64,000 nt of DNA. Source: Streptomyces sp. cf386 (lineage in GTDB: Bacteria > Actinomycetota > Actinomycetes > Streptomycetales > Streptomycetaceae). Made by a program: the position numbers and the translations under genes. The notes below the pieces were generated by a model. The model had not been told where the DNA came from and did not search any database. It was given only the letters and a program-made list of their open reading frames with translations. Of the stretch, positions 1 to 8,798 are shown one piece after another; position 1 is the stretch's first letter, and each line of letters starts with the position of its first letter. The stretch lies in assembly GCF_900103585.1 (NCBI RefSeq), contig NZ_FNHV01000007.1, positions 80,338-144,337 on the forward strand, written 5' to 3'.

Positions 1-1289
1 CACGCGCGCGTGCCCAGGCCGCCGAACTGGAGGCGCTCGGCATCACCGTCCGCCTCGGCGACGGAGCCACCCTGCCCGAAGGCACCGAACTGATCGTCAC
101 CGCGCCCGGCTGGAAGCCGGACAAGCCGCTGTTCGCGGCGGCTCACGAAGCGGGCGTCGAGGTCTGGGGCGACGTGGAGCTGGCCTGGCGGCTGCGCGGC
201 CCCGAAGCCGCCCCCTGGCTCGCGGTCACCGGCACCAACGGCAAGACCACGACTGTCCAGATGCTCGCCGCCATCCTCAAGGCGGCGGGCCTGCGCACGG
301 CTGCCGTCGGCAACATCGGCGTCTCGCTCCTCGACGCGGTGCTCGGCGAGGAGCAGTACGACGTGCTGGCCGTGGAGTTGTCCAGCTACCAGCTCCACTG
401 GGCGCCCTCCGTGCGCGCCCACTCCGCCGCCGTCCTCAACCTCGCCCCCGACCACCTCGACTGGCACGGCTCCATGGAGGCGTACGCGCGCGACAAGGGC
501 CGTATCTACGAGGGCAACCGCGTCGCCTGCGTCTACAACGTCGCCGACAAGGCCACCGAGGACCTGGTGCGCGAGGCCGACGTCGAGGAGGGCTGCCGGG
601 CCATCGGCTTCACCCTCGGCACCCCGGGCCCGTCCCAACTCGGCGTCGTCGAGGGCATCCTGGTCGACCGCGCCTTCGTCGAGGACCGGCAGAAGAACGC
701 CCAGGAGCTCGCCGAGGTCGCCGACGTCAACCCGCCTGCCCCGCACAACATCGCCAACGCGCTCGCCGCGGCGGCCCTCGCCCGGGCCTACGGGGTGCCC
801 CCCAAGGCCGTACGGGACGGGCTGCGGGCCTTCACCCCGGACGCCCACCGCATCGCGCATGTGGCGGACGTGGCCGGGGTCGCGTACGTCGACGACTCCA
901 AGGCGACCAACACCCACGCGGCGGAGGCCTCGTTGGCGGCCTACGAGTCCATCGTGTGGATCGCGGGCGGACTCGCCAAGGGCGCCGTCTTCGAGGAGCT
1001 GGTCGCCAAGTCGGCGCAGCGGCTTCGCGCAGCCGTGCTCATCGGCGCCGATCGTGGCCTGATCCGTGAAGCCCTCGCGCGACACGCGCCGGAAGTACCC
1101 GTCGTCGACCTCGACCGGACCGACACTGGGGCGATGCTCGCGGCAGTCCAGGAGGCGCAGCGGCTCGCACAGCCCGGCGACACCGTGCTCCTTGCCCCGG
1201 CCTGTGCCTCGATGGACATGTTCGCCAACTACAACCAGCGCGGTGACGTGTTCGCGGAAGCGGTTCGCGAACTCGGCGCGAGCGCCTGA
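1..1289 (+). CDS. murD: UDP-N-acetylmuramoylalanine--D-glutamate ligase MurD (5' end outside window)
   Basis: Cytoplasmic ATP-dependent Mur ligase that adds D-glutamate to UDP-MurNAc-L-Ala during peptidoglycan precursor synthesis. The reading frame is open from base 3, so 428 residues are visible and only about 40-50 N-terminal residues should be missing. The P-loop GTNGKTTT lies at bases 231-254, followed by the central-domain signature ELSSYQL and NLAPDHLDWHG. The C-terminal domain has DDSKATN, and APACASMDMF near the end, both typical of MurD. The gene opens the division cluster and is followed 104 bases later by ftsW. An internal ATG at base 174 is not the true start, because homologous sequence continues upstream of it. 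Confidence 0.97.
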   Translation, partial: RARAQAAELEALGITVRLGDGATLPEGTELIVTAPGWKPDKPLFAAAHEAGVEVWGDVELAWRLRGPEAAPWLAVTGTNGKTTTVQMLAAILKAAGLRTAAVGNIGVSLLDAVLGEEQYDVLAVELSSYQLHWAPSVRAHSAAVLNLAPDHLDWHGSMEAYARDKGRIYEGNRVACVYNVADKATEDLVREADVEEGCRAIGFTLGTPGPSQLGVVEGILVDRAFVEDRQKNAQELAEVADVNPPAPHNIANALAAAALARAYGVPPKAVRDGLRAFTPDAHRIAHVADVAGVAYVDDSKATNTHAAEASLAAYESIVWIAGGLAKGAVFEELVAKSAQRLRAAVLIGADRGLIREALARHAPEVPVVDLDRTDTGAMLAAVQEAQRLAQPGDTVLLAPACASMDMFANYNQRGDVFAEAVRELGASA

Positions 1290-1393
1290 CGCCGGGTCTC
1301 GGCCACTGCGGGTTGCTTCGGGACCCTTGGAGGGACGCGTGACTCGGATGTGGCCGGCCAGTATGTACGCGCACGGCGAGGCGGTGGGCGCCG

Positions 1394-2758
1394 ATGCCCG
1401 ATAGCCGTACGGGACGCCCTCCCGTGCAGCGGGCCGTCCGGCGCCGCCCTGCACCTTCACAGCCACCGCCCGACAACCCGGTACGACGGCTGTACACGCG
1501 CGTGCACAGAGCGTGGGACCGGCCGCTGACCGCGTACTACCTCATCCTCGGCGGCAGTCTGCTGATCACCGTGCTCGGTCTGGTGATGGTCTACTCGGCC
1601 TCCCAGATCACCGCGCTGCAGATGTCGCTGCCGGGGTCGTACTTCTTCCGCAAGCAGCTCCTGGCCGCGGCGATCGGCACCGGGCTGCTGCTCGCCGCCT
1701 CCCGGATGCCCGTGAAGCTGCACCGTGCGCTCGCCTATCCGATCCTCGCCGGTGCCGTCTTCCTGATGGCGCTGGTGCAGGTGCCCGGGATAGGAGTCGC
1801 GGTCAACGGCAACCAGAACTGGATCGCCCTCGGTGGCTCCTTCCAGATCCAGCCCAGCGAGTTCGGCAAGCTCGCGCTGGTGCTGTGGGGCGCCGACCTG
1901 ATCGCCCGCAAGCAGGACAAGAAGCTGCTGACGCAGTGGAAGCACATGCTGGTGCCGCTCGTGCCGGTCGCCTTCATGCTGCTCGGACTGATCATGCTCG
2001 GCGGCGACATGGGCACCGCGATCATCCTGTCGGCGATCCTCTTCGGCCTGCTGTGGCTCGCGGGAGCGCCGACCCGGCTGTTCGTGGGGGTGCTGTCCGT
2101 CGCGGGCGTGATCGGCCTGCTCCTGATCAAGAGCAGTGCGAACCGGATGGCCCGCCTGCAGTGCCTGGGCGCCACCGAACCGCGCAGCGGGACCATCGAC
2201 TGCTGGCAGGCCGTGCACGGCATCTACGCGCTCGCTTCCGGCGGAATTTTCGGTTCCGGACTGGGCGCGAGTGTGGAGAAATGGGGTCAACTCCCCGAAG
2301 CCCACACTGACTTCATCTTCGCCGTCACCGGTGAGGAACTGGGCCTGGCGGGGACGCTGTCGGTGCTCGCTCTCTTCGCGGCTCTAGGCTATGCGGGTAT
2401 CCGCGTGGCCGGACGCACGGAGGACCCCTTCGTGAGGTACGCCGCGGGAGGCGTGACCACCTGGATCACCGCGCAAGCCGTGATCAACATCGGTGCGGTG
2501 CTCGGTCTGCTGCCGATCGCAGGCGTCCCCCTCCCGCTGTTCTCCTACGGGGGATCCGCCCTGCTGCCGACCATGTTCGCCATCGGGCTGCTGATCGCCT
2601 TCGCACGCGACGAGCCCGCTGCGCGGGCAGCGCTTTCCCTGCGGCAACCCCGCTTTGGTAGAAAGCGTGCGGGAGGCTCCGGTTCCGGCCGGGAGCCTCG
2701 GAGATGGAACACGATGCGACGGCGTGCCTCGGCGGCGCGTTCGTCCGGAGAGCGGTGA
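1394..2758 (+). CDS. ftsW: Septal SEDS peptidoglycan glycosyltransferase FtsW
   Basis: Polytopic SEDS-family protein of 454 residues that polymerises lipid II at the division septum together with a class B penicillin-binding protein. An arginine/proline-rich cytoplasmic N-terminus of about 50 residues precedes roughly ten hydrophobic segments. Family hallmarks are the loop with NGNQNWIALG and QPSEFGKLALV, the extracellular motif LPEAHTDFIFAVTGEE near residue 300 that carries the catalytic aspartate, and PLFSYGGSALL near the end. The C-terminal 50 residues are basic and probably cytoplasmic. The ATG start has a purine-rich stretch (GAGGCGGTGGG) just upstream. RodA is the main alternative, but the setting between murD and murG favours FtsW. 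Confidence 0.95.
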   Translation: MPDSRTGRPPVQRAVRRRPAPSQPPPDNPVRRLYTRVHRAWDRPLTAYYLILGGSLLITVLGLVMVYSASQITALQMSLPGSYFFRKQLLAAAIGTGLLLAASRMPVKLHRALAYPILAGAVFLMALVQVPGIGVAVNGNQNWIALGGSFQIQPSEFGKLALVLWGADLIARKQDKKLLTQWKHMLVPLVPVAFMLLGLIMLGGDMGTAIILSAILFGLLWLAGAPTRLFVGVLSVAGVIGLLLIKSSANRMARLQCLGATEPRSGTIDCWQAVHGIYALASGGIFGSGLGASVEKWGQLPEAHTDFIFAVTGEELGLAGTLSVLALFAALGYAGIRVAGRTEDPFVRYAAGGVTTWITAQAVINIGAVLGLLPIAGVPLPLFSYGGSALLPTMFAIGLLIAFARDEPAARAALSLRQPRFGRKRAGGSGSGREPRRWNTMRRRASAARSSGER

Positions 2759-2764
2759 ATTTCG

Positions 2765-3859
2765 GTGCATGTCGTACTCGCCGGTGGGGGGACCGCCGGC
2801 CACATCGAGCCCGCGCTCGCCCTCGCGGACGCCCTGCGCAGGCAGGACCCGACCGTGGGGATCACGGCCCTGGGCACGGAGCGTGGCCTGGAGACCAAAC
2901 TCGTTCCGCAGCGGGGCTACGAGCTCGCGCTCATCCCCGCCGTACCGCTGCCCCGTAAGCCCACGCCCGAGCTGATCACCGTCCCGGGCCGACTGCGCGG
3001 CACGATCAAGGCGACCGAGCAGATCCTGGAGCGCACCAAGGCGGACGCCGTCGTCGGCTTCGGCGGCTATGTCGCCCTGCCCGGCTACCTCGCCGCCAAG
3101 CGCCTCGGGGTGCCGATCATCATCCACGAGGCCAACGCCCGCCCGGGCCTCGCCAACAAGATCGGTTCGCGGTACGCCGCCCAGGTCGCCGTCTCCACTC
3201 CCGACAGCAAGCTGCGCAACTCCCGCTACATCGGCATCCCGCTGCGCCGGACCATCGCCACTCTCGACCGGGCCGCCGTCCGCCCCGAGGCTCGCGCCGC
3301 GTTCGGGCTCGACCCGAACCTGCCGACGCTGCTGGTCTCCGGCGGCTCGCAGGGCGCCCGTCGCCTCAACGAGGTCGTCCAGCAGGTCGCGCCCTGGCTC
3401 CAGCAGGCCGGTATCCAGATCCTGCACGCGGTCGGCCCGAAGAACGAATTGCCGCATGTGCAGCAGATGCCGGGAATGCCCCCCTACATCCCGGTAAGTT
3501 ACCTTGATCGTATGGACCTCGCGTACGCCGCGGCCGACCTGATGCTCTGCCGCGCGGGCGCGATGACCGTCGCCGAACTCTCCGCCGTCGGACTCCCGGC
3601 CGCCTATGTCCCGCTGCCCATCGGCAACGGCGAACAGCGGCTCAACGCCCAGCCGGTGGTCAAGGCCGGCGGCGGGCTGCTGGTCGACGACGCGGAACTC
3701 ACGCCCGAGTGGGTGCAGCAGAACGTTCTGCCCGTGCTCGCCGACCCGCACCGGCTGTACGAGATGTCCCGCGCGGCAAGCGAGTTCGGCCGCCGGGACG
3801 CCGACGACCTGCTCGTCGGCATGGTGTACGAGGCGATCGCCTCGTACCGCCGCCAGTGA
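2765..3859 (+). CDS. murG: Lipid II synthase MurG (UDP-GlcNAc:lipid I N-acetylglucosaminyltransferase)
   Basis: Membrane-associated GT-B glycosyltransferase that converts lipid I to lipid II on the inner face of the membrane. The 364-residue length is normal for the family. The N-terminal glycine-rich loop GGGTAGHIEP (from residue 7), FGGYVALPG, the HEANARPGLAN segment and the C-terminal donor-site loop GGSQGARRLNE are all visible, as is GAMTVAELSAVGLP, which holds the conserved nucleotide-sugar glutamate. The GTG start lies only 6 bases after the ftsW stop, so the pair is probably translationally linked. A hydrophobic patch rather than a transmembrane helix should mediate membrane contact. 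Confidence 0.97.
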   Translation: MHVVLAGGGTAGHIEPALALADALRRQDPTVGITALGTERGLETKLVPQRGYELALIPAVPLPRKPTPELITVPGRLRGTIKATEQILERTKADAVVGFGGYVALPGYLAAKRLGVPIIIHEANARPGLANKIGSRYAAQVAVSTPDSKLRNSRYIGIPLRRTIATLDRAAVRPEARAAFGLDPNLPTLLVSGGSQGARRLNEVVQQVAPWLQQAGIQILHAVGPKNELPHVQQMPGMPPYIPVSYLDRMDLAYAAADLMLCRAGAMTVAELSAVGLPAAYVPLPIGNGEQRLNAQPVVKAGGGLLVDDAELTPEWVQQNVLPVLADPHRLYEMSRAASEFGRRDADDLLVGMVYEAIASYRRQ

Positions 3860-3882
3860 CCGTGTGACGGAGGGCAGGGAGC

Positions 3883-4680
3883 GTGGCCGGACCGGCGACC
3901 GCTGAGCGCGGTGAACGTAAGCAGGAGTCGTCCGACCCGCCCCTCGCCCGGCGGCGGTTGAGGCTCCCGCGCCCTCGTACGATCATCATCCTTGCCGTGC
4001 TGCTGGCACTCCTCGGTGCGGGCTCGGTCTGGGCGTTGTACGGCTCCCAATGGCTGCGCGTCGAGCGCGTATCCGTCTCCGGGACCCGGGTCCTGACGCC
4101 CGCACAGGTCCTCGAAGCCGCCGACGTCCCCGTCGGGGCGCCGCTGATTTCCGTCGACAGCGGTGCGATTGAGGCGCGACTGCGCCGGAAATTGCCCCGA
4201 ATTGACGAGGTTGACGTGGTCCGTGCCTGGCCGCATGGAATCAGCCTGAAAGTGGCGGAGCGTACTCCGGTTCTGATTGTCGAAAAGGGTGGAAACTTTG
4301 TCGAAGTGGACGATGAAGGTGTCCGTTTCGCCACGGTTTCCGAGCCGCCGAAAGGCGTTCCCGCACTCGAATTGACGGTGTCCCGGTCGGGCTCCGCCGT
4401 CGCGAGCCTGCGCCGCTTCGGCGAGGACCGTCTGGTGCGAGAGGCGGTGCGGGTCGCCCGCGCCATTCCGGCCGCCGTCGCGCGCTCCACCAAGGTCGTC
4501 AAAGTCCGTTCATACGACGACATCTCGCTGGAGTTGGGCGACGGCCGGACCGTCGCCTGGGGGAGTGGCGAGAAGGGCGCGGCGAAGGCTCGTACACTCA
4601 CCGCTCTCATGAAAGCCTCGCCGGACGCGCGGTACTTCGACGTCAGCGTTCCCACCGCCCCTGCGTCAGCGGGGAGTTGA
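3883..4680 (+). CDS. ftsQ: Cell division protein FtsQ (DivIB)
   Basis: Bitopic divisome protein of 265 residues that links early Z-ring proteins to the septal synthase. A charged cytoplasmic N-terminus of about 33 residues is followed by one membrane span (about residues 35-55, IIILAVLLALLGAGSVWAL). The extracytoplasmic POTRA domain follows, starting WLRVERVSVSGTRVLTPAQV and including the FtsQ-typical RKLPRIDEVDVVRAWPHGI. The beta domain after it contains the characteristic VEVDDEGVRF. The GTG start is preceded by GGCAGGGAG. Streptomyces keeps ftsQ directly upstream of ftsZ, as here. The following 287 bases probably carry ftsZ promoters. Confidence 0.93.
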   Translation: MAGPATAERGERKQESSDPPLARRRLRLPRPRTIIILAVLLALLGAGSVWALYGSQWLRVERVSVSGTRVLTPAQVLEAADVPVGAPLISVDSGAIEARLRRKLPRIDEVDVVRAWPHGISLKVAERTPVLIVEKGGNFVEVDDEGVRFATVSEPPKGVPALELTVSRSGSAVASLRRFGEDRLVREAVRVARAIPAAVARSTKVVKVRSYDDISLELGDGRTVAWGSGEKGAAKARTLTALMKASPDARYFDVSVPTAPASAGS

Positions 4681-4967
4681 CGCACATCTGCGCAGGCCAG
4701 CACCCTGGTTGGGCAGCGACATGGCTGATCACATAGGGTGAAAAGAAAAACGGGAGGTTCGGCGTGTTCGTTGAACGTGCGCCACTTGTCGACTTAGTGT
4801 CCTGTTCAGAAGACTTCATGGAACAGACACACTGGTAACCCTAAACTTCAGGGTTAGGGTTCGGGTCGGCGCTACGGACCGTCCCATTCGGCATCAGTCG
4901 CCGGTTCGCGAAAGCCCAGAGCTTCCCGCACCGGACGACCCGTAACTCGAGGCGAGAGGCCTTCGAC
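4681..4967 (+). promoter_or_regulatory. ftsQ-ftsZ intergenic promoter region with three dyads
   Basis: A 287-base gap ahead of ftsZ, less GC-rich than its surroundings. Two clear inverted repeats are present: a 10-base arm at 4797-4807 (one bulged base) facing 4821-4830, and TAACCCT at 4836-4842 facing AGGGTTA at 4850-4856. A weaker dyad is at 4761-4783. A possible promoter reads TTGAAC at 4771-4776, an 18-base spacer, then TAGTGT at 4795-4800. It is known that Streptomyces ftsZ is driven from several promoters in this gap, one of them used during sporulation. Which element here corresponds to which promoter is inference. Confidence 0.5.
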
Positions 4968-6164
4968 GTGGCAGCACCGCAGAACTACCTCGCAGTCATC
5001 AAAGTCATCGGTGTCGGCGGCGGTGGTGTCAATGCCATCAACCGGATGATCGAGGTCGGTCTCAAGGGCGTCGAGTTCATCGCCATCAACACTGACGCGC
5101 AAGCTCTGTTGATGAGCGACGCCGACGTCAAGCTCGACGTCGGCCGCGAACTCACCCGCGGACTCGGCGCCGGAGCCAACCCGGCCGTGGGCCGCAAGGC
5201 CGCCGAGGACCACCGTGAGGAGATCGAGGAGGTCCTCAAGGGGGCCGACATGGTCTTCGTGACGGCCGGTGAAGGCGGCGGCACCGGCACCGGCGGCGCG
5301 CCGGTCGTGGCCAACATCGCCCGCTCCCTGGGTGCCCTCACCATCGGCGTGGTCACGCGGCCGTTCACCTTCGAGGGACGGCGCCGCGCCAACCAGGCCG
5401 AGGACGGCATCGCTGAACTCCGTGAAGAGGTCGACACCCTCATCGTCATCCCGAACGACCGGCTGCTGTCCATCTCGGACCGCCAGGTCTCGGTGCTCGA
5501 CGCCTTCAAGTCTGCCGACCAGGTCCTCCTCTCCGGTGTCCAGGGCATCACCGACCTCATCACCACCCCTGGCCTCATCAACCTCGACTTCGCCGACGTC
5601 AAGTCGGTCATGTCCGAGGCCGGTTCGGCCCTCATGGGCATCGGCTCGGCCCGCGGCGACGACCGCGCGGTGGCCGCGGCCGAGATGGCGATCTCCTCGC
5701 CGCTGCTGGAGGCGTCCATCGACGGCGCCCGCGGTGTGCTGCTCTCCATCTCCGGCGGCTCGGACCTCGGCCTGTTCGAGATCAACGAGGCCGCCCAGCT
5801 GGTCAGCGAGGCCGCCCACCCCGAGGCCAACATCATCTTCGGCGCGGTCATCGACGACGCCCTCGGCGACGAGGTCCGGGTCACCGTGATCGCCGCCGGC
5901 TTCGACGGGGGCCAGCCGCCGGCCCGCCGGGACAACGTCCTCGGCTCGACGTCGTCCTCGGCCCGCCGCGACGAGCCCACTCCGGTACGGCAGACCGAGA
6001 GCCGCCCGTCGTTCGGCTCGCTCGGCAGCGTCACGCCGAAGGAGGAGCCCGAGCCCGCTCCCGAGCCGGTGGCCGAGATTCCGGTCGCCCCGCCGGTCCC
6101 GCCGTCGCGGACCTACGCCGACAGCGCGGCGGAGGAACTGGACGTCCCGGACTTCCTTAAGTGA
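4968..6164 (+). CDS. ftsZ: Cell division GTPase FtsZ
   Basis: Tubulin-like GTPase of 398 residues that polymerises into the Z-ring; in Streptomyces it forms vegetative cross-walls and ladders of sporulation septa. The glycine loop VGGGGVNAINRM starts near residue 16, and the tubulin signature GGGTGTG is at about residues 103-109. The T7 synergy loop region LINLDFADV follows. A proline/glutamate-rich linker of about 70 residues leads to the conserved C-terminal peptide DVPDFLK, the docking site for SepF, whose gene lies downstream. The GTG start follows GAGGCGAGAGG. The start is supported by the typical MAAPQNYLAVIKVIG opening. Confidence 0.98.
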   Translation: MAAPQNYLAVIKVIGVGGGGVNAINRMIEVGLKGVEFIAINTDAQALLMSDADVKLDVGRELTRGLGAGANPAVGRKAAEDHREEIEEVLKGADMVFVTAGEGGGTGTGGAPVVANIARSLGALTIGVVTRPFTFEGRRRANQAEDGIAELREEVDTLIVIPNDRLLSISDRQVSVLDAFKSADQVLLSGVQGITDLITTPGLINLDFADVKSVMSEAGSALMGIGSARGDDRAVAAAEMAISSPLLEASIDGARGVLLSISGGSDLGLFEINEAAQLVSEAAHPEANIIFGAVIDDALGDEVRVTVIAAGFDGGQPPARRDNVLGSTSSSARRDEPTPVRQTESRPSFGSLGSVTPKEEPEPAPEPVAEIPVAPPVPPSRTYADSAAEELDVPDFLK

Positions 6165-6174
6165 TCCTTCAGAC

Positions 6175-6903
6175 GTGATAGGACAGCGCGACACCGTGAG
6201 CGGCGCGCACTTCGCCTTCACCGACCGGTGGGGCGGGGTGAGCGCCGCTCCGTATGAGGAGCTCAACCTCGGCGGGGCGGTCGGCGACGACGTCGACGCC
6301 GTAGCGAAGAATCGCGAACTCGCCGCCAAGTCGCTCGGGCTGGATCCGGGTGAGGTCGTGTGGATGAACCAGGTACACGGGACGGACGTCGCCGTGGTCC
6401 ACGGACCGTGGCGTGATCGTCCGGTGCCCGATGTCGACGCGATCGTCACGGCCCGGCGGGGTCTGGCCCTCGCCGTCCTCACCGCCGACTGCGTGCCGGT
6501 CCTGCTGGCCGACCCGGTCGCCGGGATCGCCGCCGCGGCCCATGCGGGGCGGCCCGGGATGGTCGCCGGGGTCGTCCCGGCCACGCTACGCGCGATGATC
6601 GAACTGGGTGCCGACCCCGCCCGGATCGTCGCCCGCACCGGCCCCGCCGTCTGCGGCCGGTGCTACGAGGTGCCGGAGGCGATGCGGGCCGAGGTGGCAG
6701 CCGTGGAGCCGACGGCGCACACCGAGACGAGTTGGGGCACTCCCTCGGTGGACGTGGCCGCCGGAGTGCAGGCGCAGCTCGCGCGACTCGGCGTGCGCGA
6801 CCGGGAGCAGTCGCCGGTGTGCACCCGTGAGTCGGGCGACCACTTCTCGTACCGCCGCGACCGCACCACGGGGCGACTCGCGGGATATGTCTGGTTGGAC
6901 TGA
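6175..6903 (+). CDS. Multicopper polyphenol oxidase-fold protein YlmD (PgeF/YfiH family)
   Basis: Cytoplasmic protein of 242 residues of the YfiH/DUF152 family, linked to correction of wrongly built peptidoglycan precursors (PgeF) and long found beside ftsZ in Gram-positive bacteria. The family metal/active-site residues are in LTADCVPVLL, the HAGRPGM segment and VCGRCYEV. It starts 10 bases after the ftsZ stop, so it is likely co-transcribed. The start is uncertain: the GTG at 6175 has little Shine-Dalgarno match, while the GTG at 6196 (protein opening VSGAHFAF) has AGGA 12 bases ahead. The product is well supported; the precise substrate in Streptomyces is not known to me. Confidence 0.88.
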   Translation: MIGQRDTVSGAHFAFTDRWGGVSAAPYEELNLGGAVGDDVDAVAKNRELAAKSLGLDPGEVVWMNQVHGTDVAVVHGPWRDRPVPDVDAIVTARRGLALAVLTADCVPVLLADPVAGIAAAAHAGRPGMVAGVVPATLRAMIELGADPARIVARTGPAVCGRCYEVPEAMRAEVAAVEPTAHTETSWGTPSVDVAAGVQAQLARLGVRDREQSPVCTRESGDHFSYRRDRTTGRLAGYVWLD

Positions 6904-6909
6904 GGGAGC

Positions 6910-7629
6910 ATGACGGACCGTAAGGGTGAACTCGCCGCAAACCTGGCGAAGGTGGAGGCGCGCATCGCTGCCGCCTGCGCCGCCGCCGGGCGTAAGCGCG
7001 AGGAGGTGACGCTCATCGTGGTCACCAAGACCTATCCCGCGAGCGATGTGCGGATCCTGTCGGAACTCGGTGTGCGCCACGTCGCCGAGAACCGCGATCA
7101 GGACGCGGCACCCAAAGCTGCCGAATGCTCGGATCTGCCCCTTGAGTGGCATTTTGTCGGCCAGCTGCAGACCAACAAGGTGCGATCCGTGGTCGGTTAC
7201 GCGGATCTCGTGCAGTCCGTCGATCGTTCCAGGCTCGTGACGGCGATGTCCAAGGAAGCCGTACGGCAGGAGCGCGAGGTGGGCTGTCTCGTCCAGGTGG
7301 CGCTGGATGCGGGAGAGAACCTGAGAGGCGAGAGAGGTGGCGTGGCGCCGGGTGGAATCGACGAGTTGGCGGATCTTGTCGCGAAGGCTCCCGGGCTGCG
7401 ACTGGCCGGACTCATGACCGTCGCTCCGCTCACCGGGGAGTACGCGGGGCGCCAACAGGCGGCGTTCGAGCGGTTGATGGATTTGTCGACCGACCTGCGC
7501 CGGGCTCATCCGACTGCGAACATGGTGTCGGCAGGGATGAGTGCGGATCTCGAAGAGGCGGTGGCGGCCGGTGCGACACATGTGCGCGTCGGCACTGCGG
7601 TACTCGGAGTCCGCCCCAGGCTCGGGTAA
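6910..7629 (+). CDS. YggS/YlmE-family pyridoxal phosphate-binding protein
   Basis: Single-domain alanine-racemase-like TIM-barrel protein of 239 residues that binds PLP and is thought to act in PLP homeostasis rather than racemisation. The PLP lysine sits in LIVVTKTYPASDVR near residue 40. The family sequence GVRHVAENRDQDA and WHFVGQLQTNKVRSV follow, and the phosphate-binding end is MVSAGMSADLEEAVAAGATHVRVGTAVLG. The ATG start has GAGGGAGC immediately upstream and lies 6 bases after the previous gene. The position between ylmD and sepF is conserved in Gram-positive bacteria, but its role in division is not clear. Confidence 0.93.
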   Translation: MTDRKGELAANLAKVEARIAAACAAAGRKREEVTLIVVTKTYPASDVRILSELGVRHVAENRDQDAAPKAAECSDLPLEWHFVGQLQTNKVRSVVGYADLVQSVDRSRLVTAMSKEAVRQEREVGCLVQVALDAGENLRGERGGVAPGGIDELADLVAKAPGLRLAGLMTVAPLTGEYAGRQQAAFERLMDLSTDLRRAHPTANMVSAGMSADLEEAVAAGATHVRVGTAVLGVRPRLG

Positions 7630-7672
7630 CGTCGCCAGGAAGTCGGACCACAGCAGAAAATATGGTCAATGT

Positions 7673-7732
7673 CGCCGAAAGGCGAGCGTAACGACCGCGT
7701 GGATCGCGGGCACTTGGCAGTCGCCGATCCAC
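7673..7732 (+). promoter_or_regulatory. Two hairpins in the ylmE-sepF gap
   Basis: The 125-base gap before sepF holds a small CGCC/GGCG stem with a GAAA loop (7673-7684) and a wider dyad, GTGGATC at 7699-7705 facing GATCCAC at 7726-7732. The second lies just ahead of the sepF Shine-Dalgarno. Neither has a T-run, so a terminator is unlikely. RNA processing or a translation-control role is possible but unproven. Confidence 0.3.
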
Positions 7733-7754
7733 CACAGAGCGGAGGACTCAGAGC

Positions 7755-8396
7755 ATGGCCGGCGCGATGCGCAAGATGGCGGTCTACCTCGGCCTCGTGG
7801 AGGACGACGGGTACGACGGCCGGGGGTTCGACCCCGATGACGACTTCGAGCCCGAACTGGACCCGGAGCCCGAGCGGGACCACCGACGGCACGAGCCGTC
7901 ACTCCAGTCACACAGTGCACATCAGTCCCAAAGGGACGAAGAGGTGCGAATCGTCCAGCCACCCGCGCCGCGTGAACCGGTGGCCCGGTCGACTTCGCTA
8001 CCCGCGGAATCCAGCCGCCCGGCGCGCATCGCGCCCGTGGCATCCATCACACAAGAACGCGCAAGCCTGGAGAAGAACGCACCGGTGATCATGCCCAAGG
8101 TCGTGTCGGAACGAGAGCCGTACCGGATCACCACACTTCACCCCCGGACCTACAACGAGGCCCGTACCATCGGGGAACACTTCCGTGAAGGCACCCCGGT
8201 GATCATGAACTTGACTGAGATGGACGACACAGACGCGAAGCGACTTGTCGACTTTGCGGCCGGTTTGGTGTTTGGTCTTCACGGCAGCATCGAGCGGGTG
8301 ACGCAGAAGGTGTTCCTGTTGTCGCCTGCTAACGTCGATGTCACGGCGGAGGACAAGGCCCGCATCGCAGAGGGCGGGTTCTTCAACCAGAGCTGA
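7755..8396 (+). CDS. sepF: Z-ring membrane anchor SepF
   Basis: Division protein of 213 residues that binds the FtsZ C-terminal tail and tethers Z-ring filaments to the membrane. The N-terminus, MAGAMRKMAVYLGLVEDD, fits an amphipathic membrane-binding helix. A long acidic, then proline-rich linker follows (about residues 20-115). The C-terminal SepF domain starts around residue 120 with ITTLHPRTYNEARTIGEHFREG and includes MDDTDAKRLVDFAAGLVFGLHG, ending with the family-typical VFLLSPANVDV. GGAGGA lies 9 bases before the ATG. A second ATG four codons on is a weaker option. The linker is longer than in Bacillus SepF, as usual in actinobacteria. Confidence 0.95.
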   Translation: MAGAMRKMAVYLGLVEDDGYDGRGFDPDDDFEPELDPEPERDHRRHEPSLQSHSAHQSQRDEEVRIVQPPAPREPVARSTSLPAESSRPARIAPVASITQERASLEKNAPVIMPKVVSEREPYRITTLHPRTYNEARTIGEHFREGTPVIMNLTEMDDTDAKRLVDFAAGLVFGLHGSIERVTQKVFLLSPANVDVTAEDKARIAEGGFFNQS

Positions 8397-8455
8397 GACG
8401 CACCACCGGACAGAAACGCACGGAACAGGGAACAGGGGAGAGGGAAGCACCAGTC

Positions 8456-8743
8456 ATGAGCGTGGTCCTGCAGGTTCTCTACATCGCGCTGATGGTCTTC
8501 CTCATCGTGCTCATCTTCCGGTTGGTCATGGACTACGTCTTCCAGTTCGCCCGCTCATGGCAACCCGGCAAGGCGATGGTGGTCGTTCTGGAGGCCACCT
8601 ACACTGTCACTGATCCACCGCTGAAGCTTTTGCGGCGGGTTATCCCGCCGCTGCGTCTCGGGGGCGTGGCGCTCGACCTGTCCTTCTTCGTACTGATGAT
8701 CATCGTCTACATCCTGATCACGCTCGTGCGGAGCGCGATGTGA
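8456..8743 (+). CDS. YggT/YlmG-family small membrane protein
   Basis: Integral membrane protein of 95 residues of the YGGT family. Two hydrophobic spans are visible: residues about 3-30 (VVLQVLYIALMVFLIVLIFR) and about 70-93 near the C-terminus. The loop between them has EATYTVTDPPLKLLRRVIPP, the diagnostic family motif. In plants and cyanobacteria relatives affect nucleoid or chloroplast division; in Gram-positive bacteria the gene travels with sepF. It begins 59 bases after sepF, after GGGAGAGGGAAG, and is followed by divIVA. A role in division is suggested by position only. Confidence 0.9.
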   Translation: MSVVLQVLYIALMVFLIVLIFRLVMDYVFQFARSWQPGKAMVVVLEATYTVTDPPLKLLRRVIPPLRLGGVALDLSFFVLMIIVYILITLVRSAM

Positions 8744-8798
8744 ACGATGTGACAGATACGGTCTTGCCGACTGCCGACGACAACGTTGAGGTGAAGAG

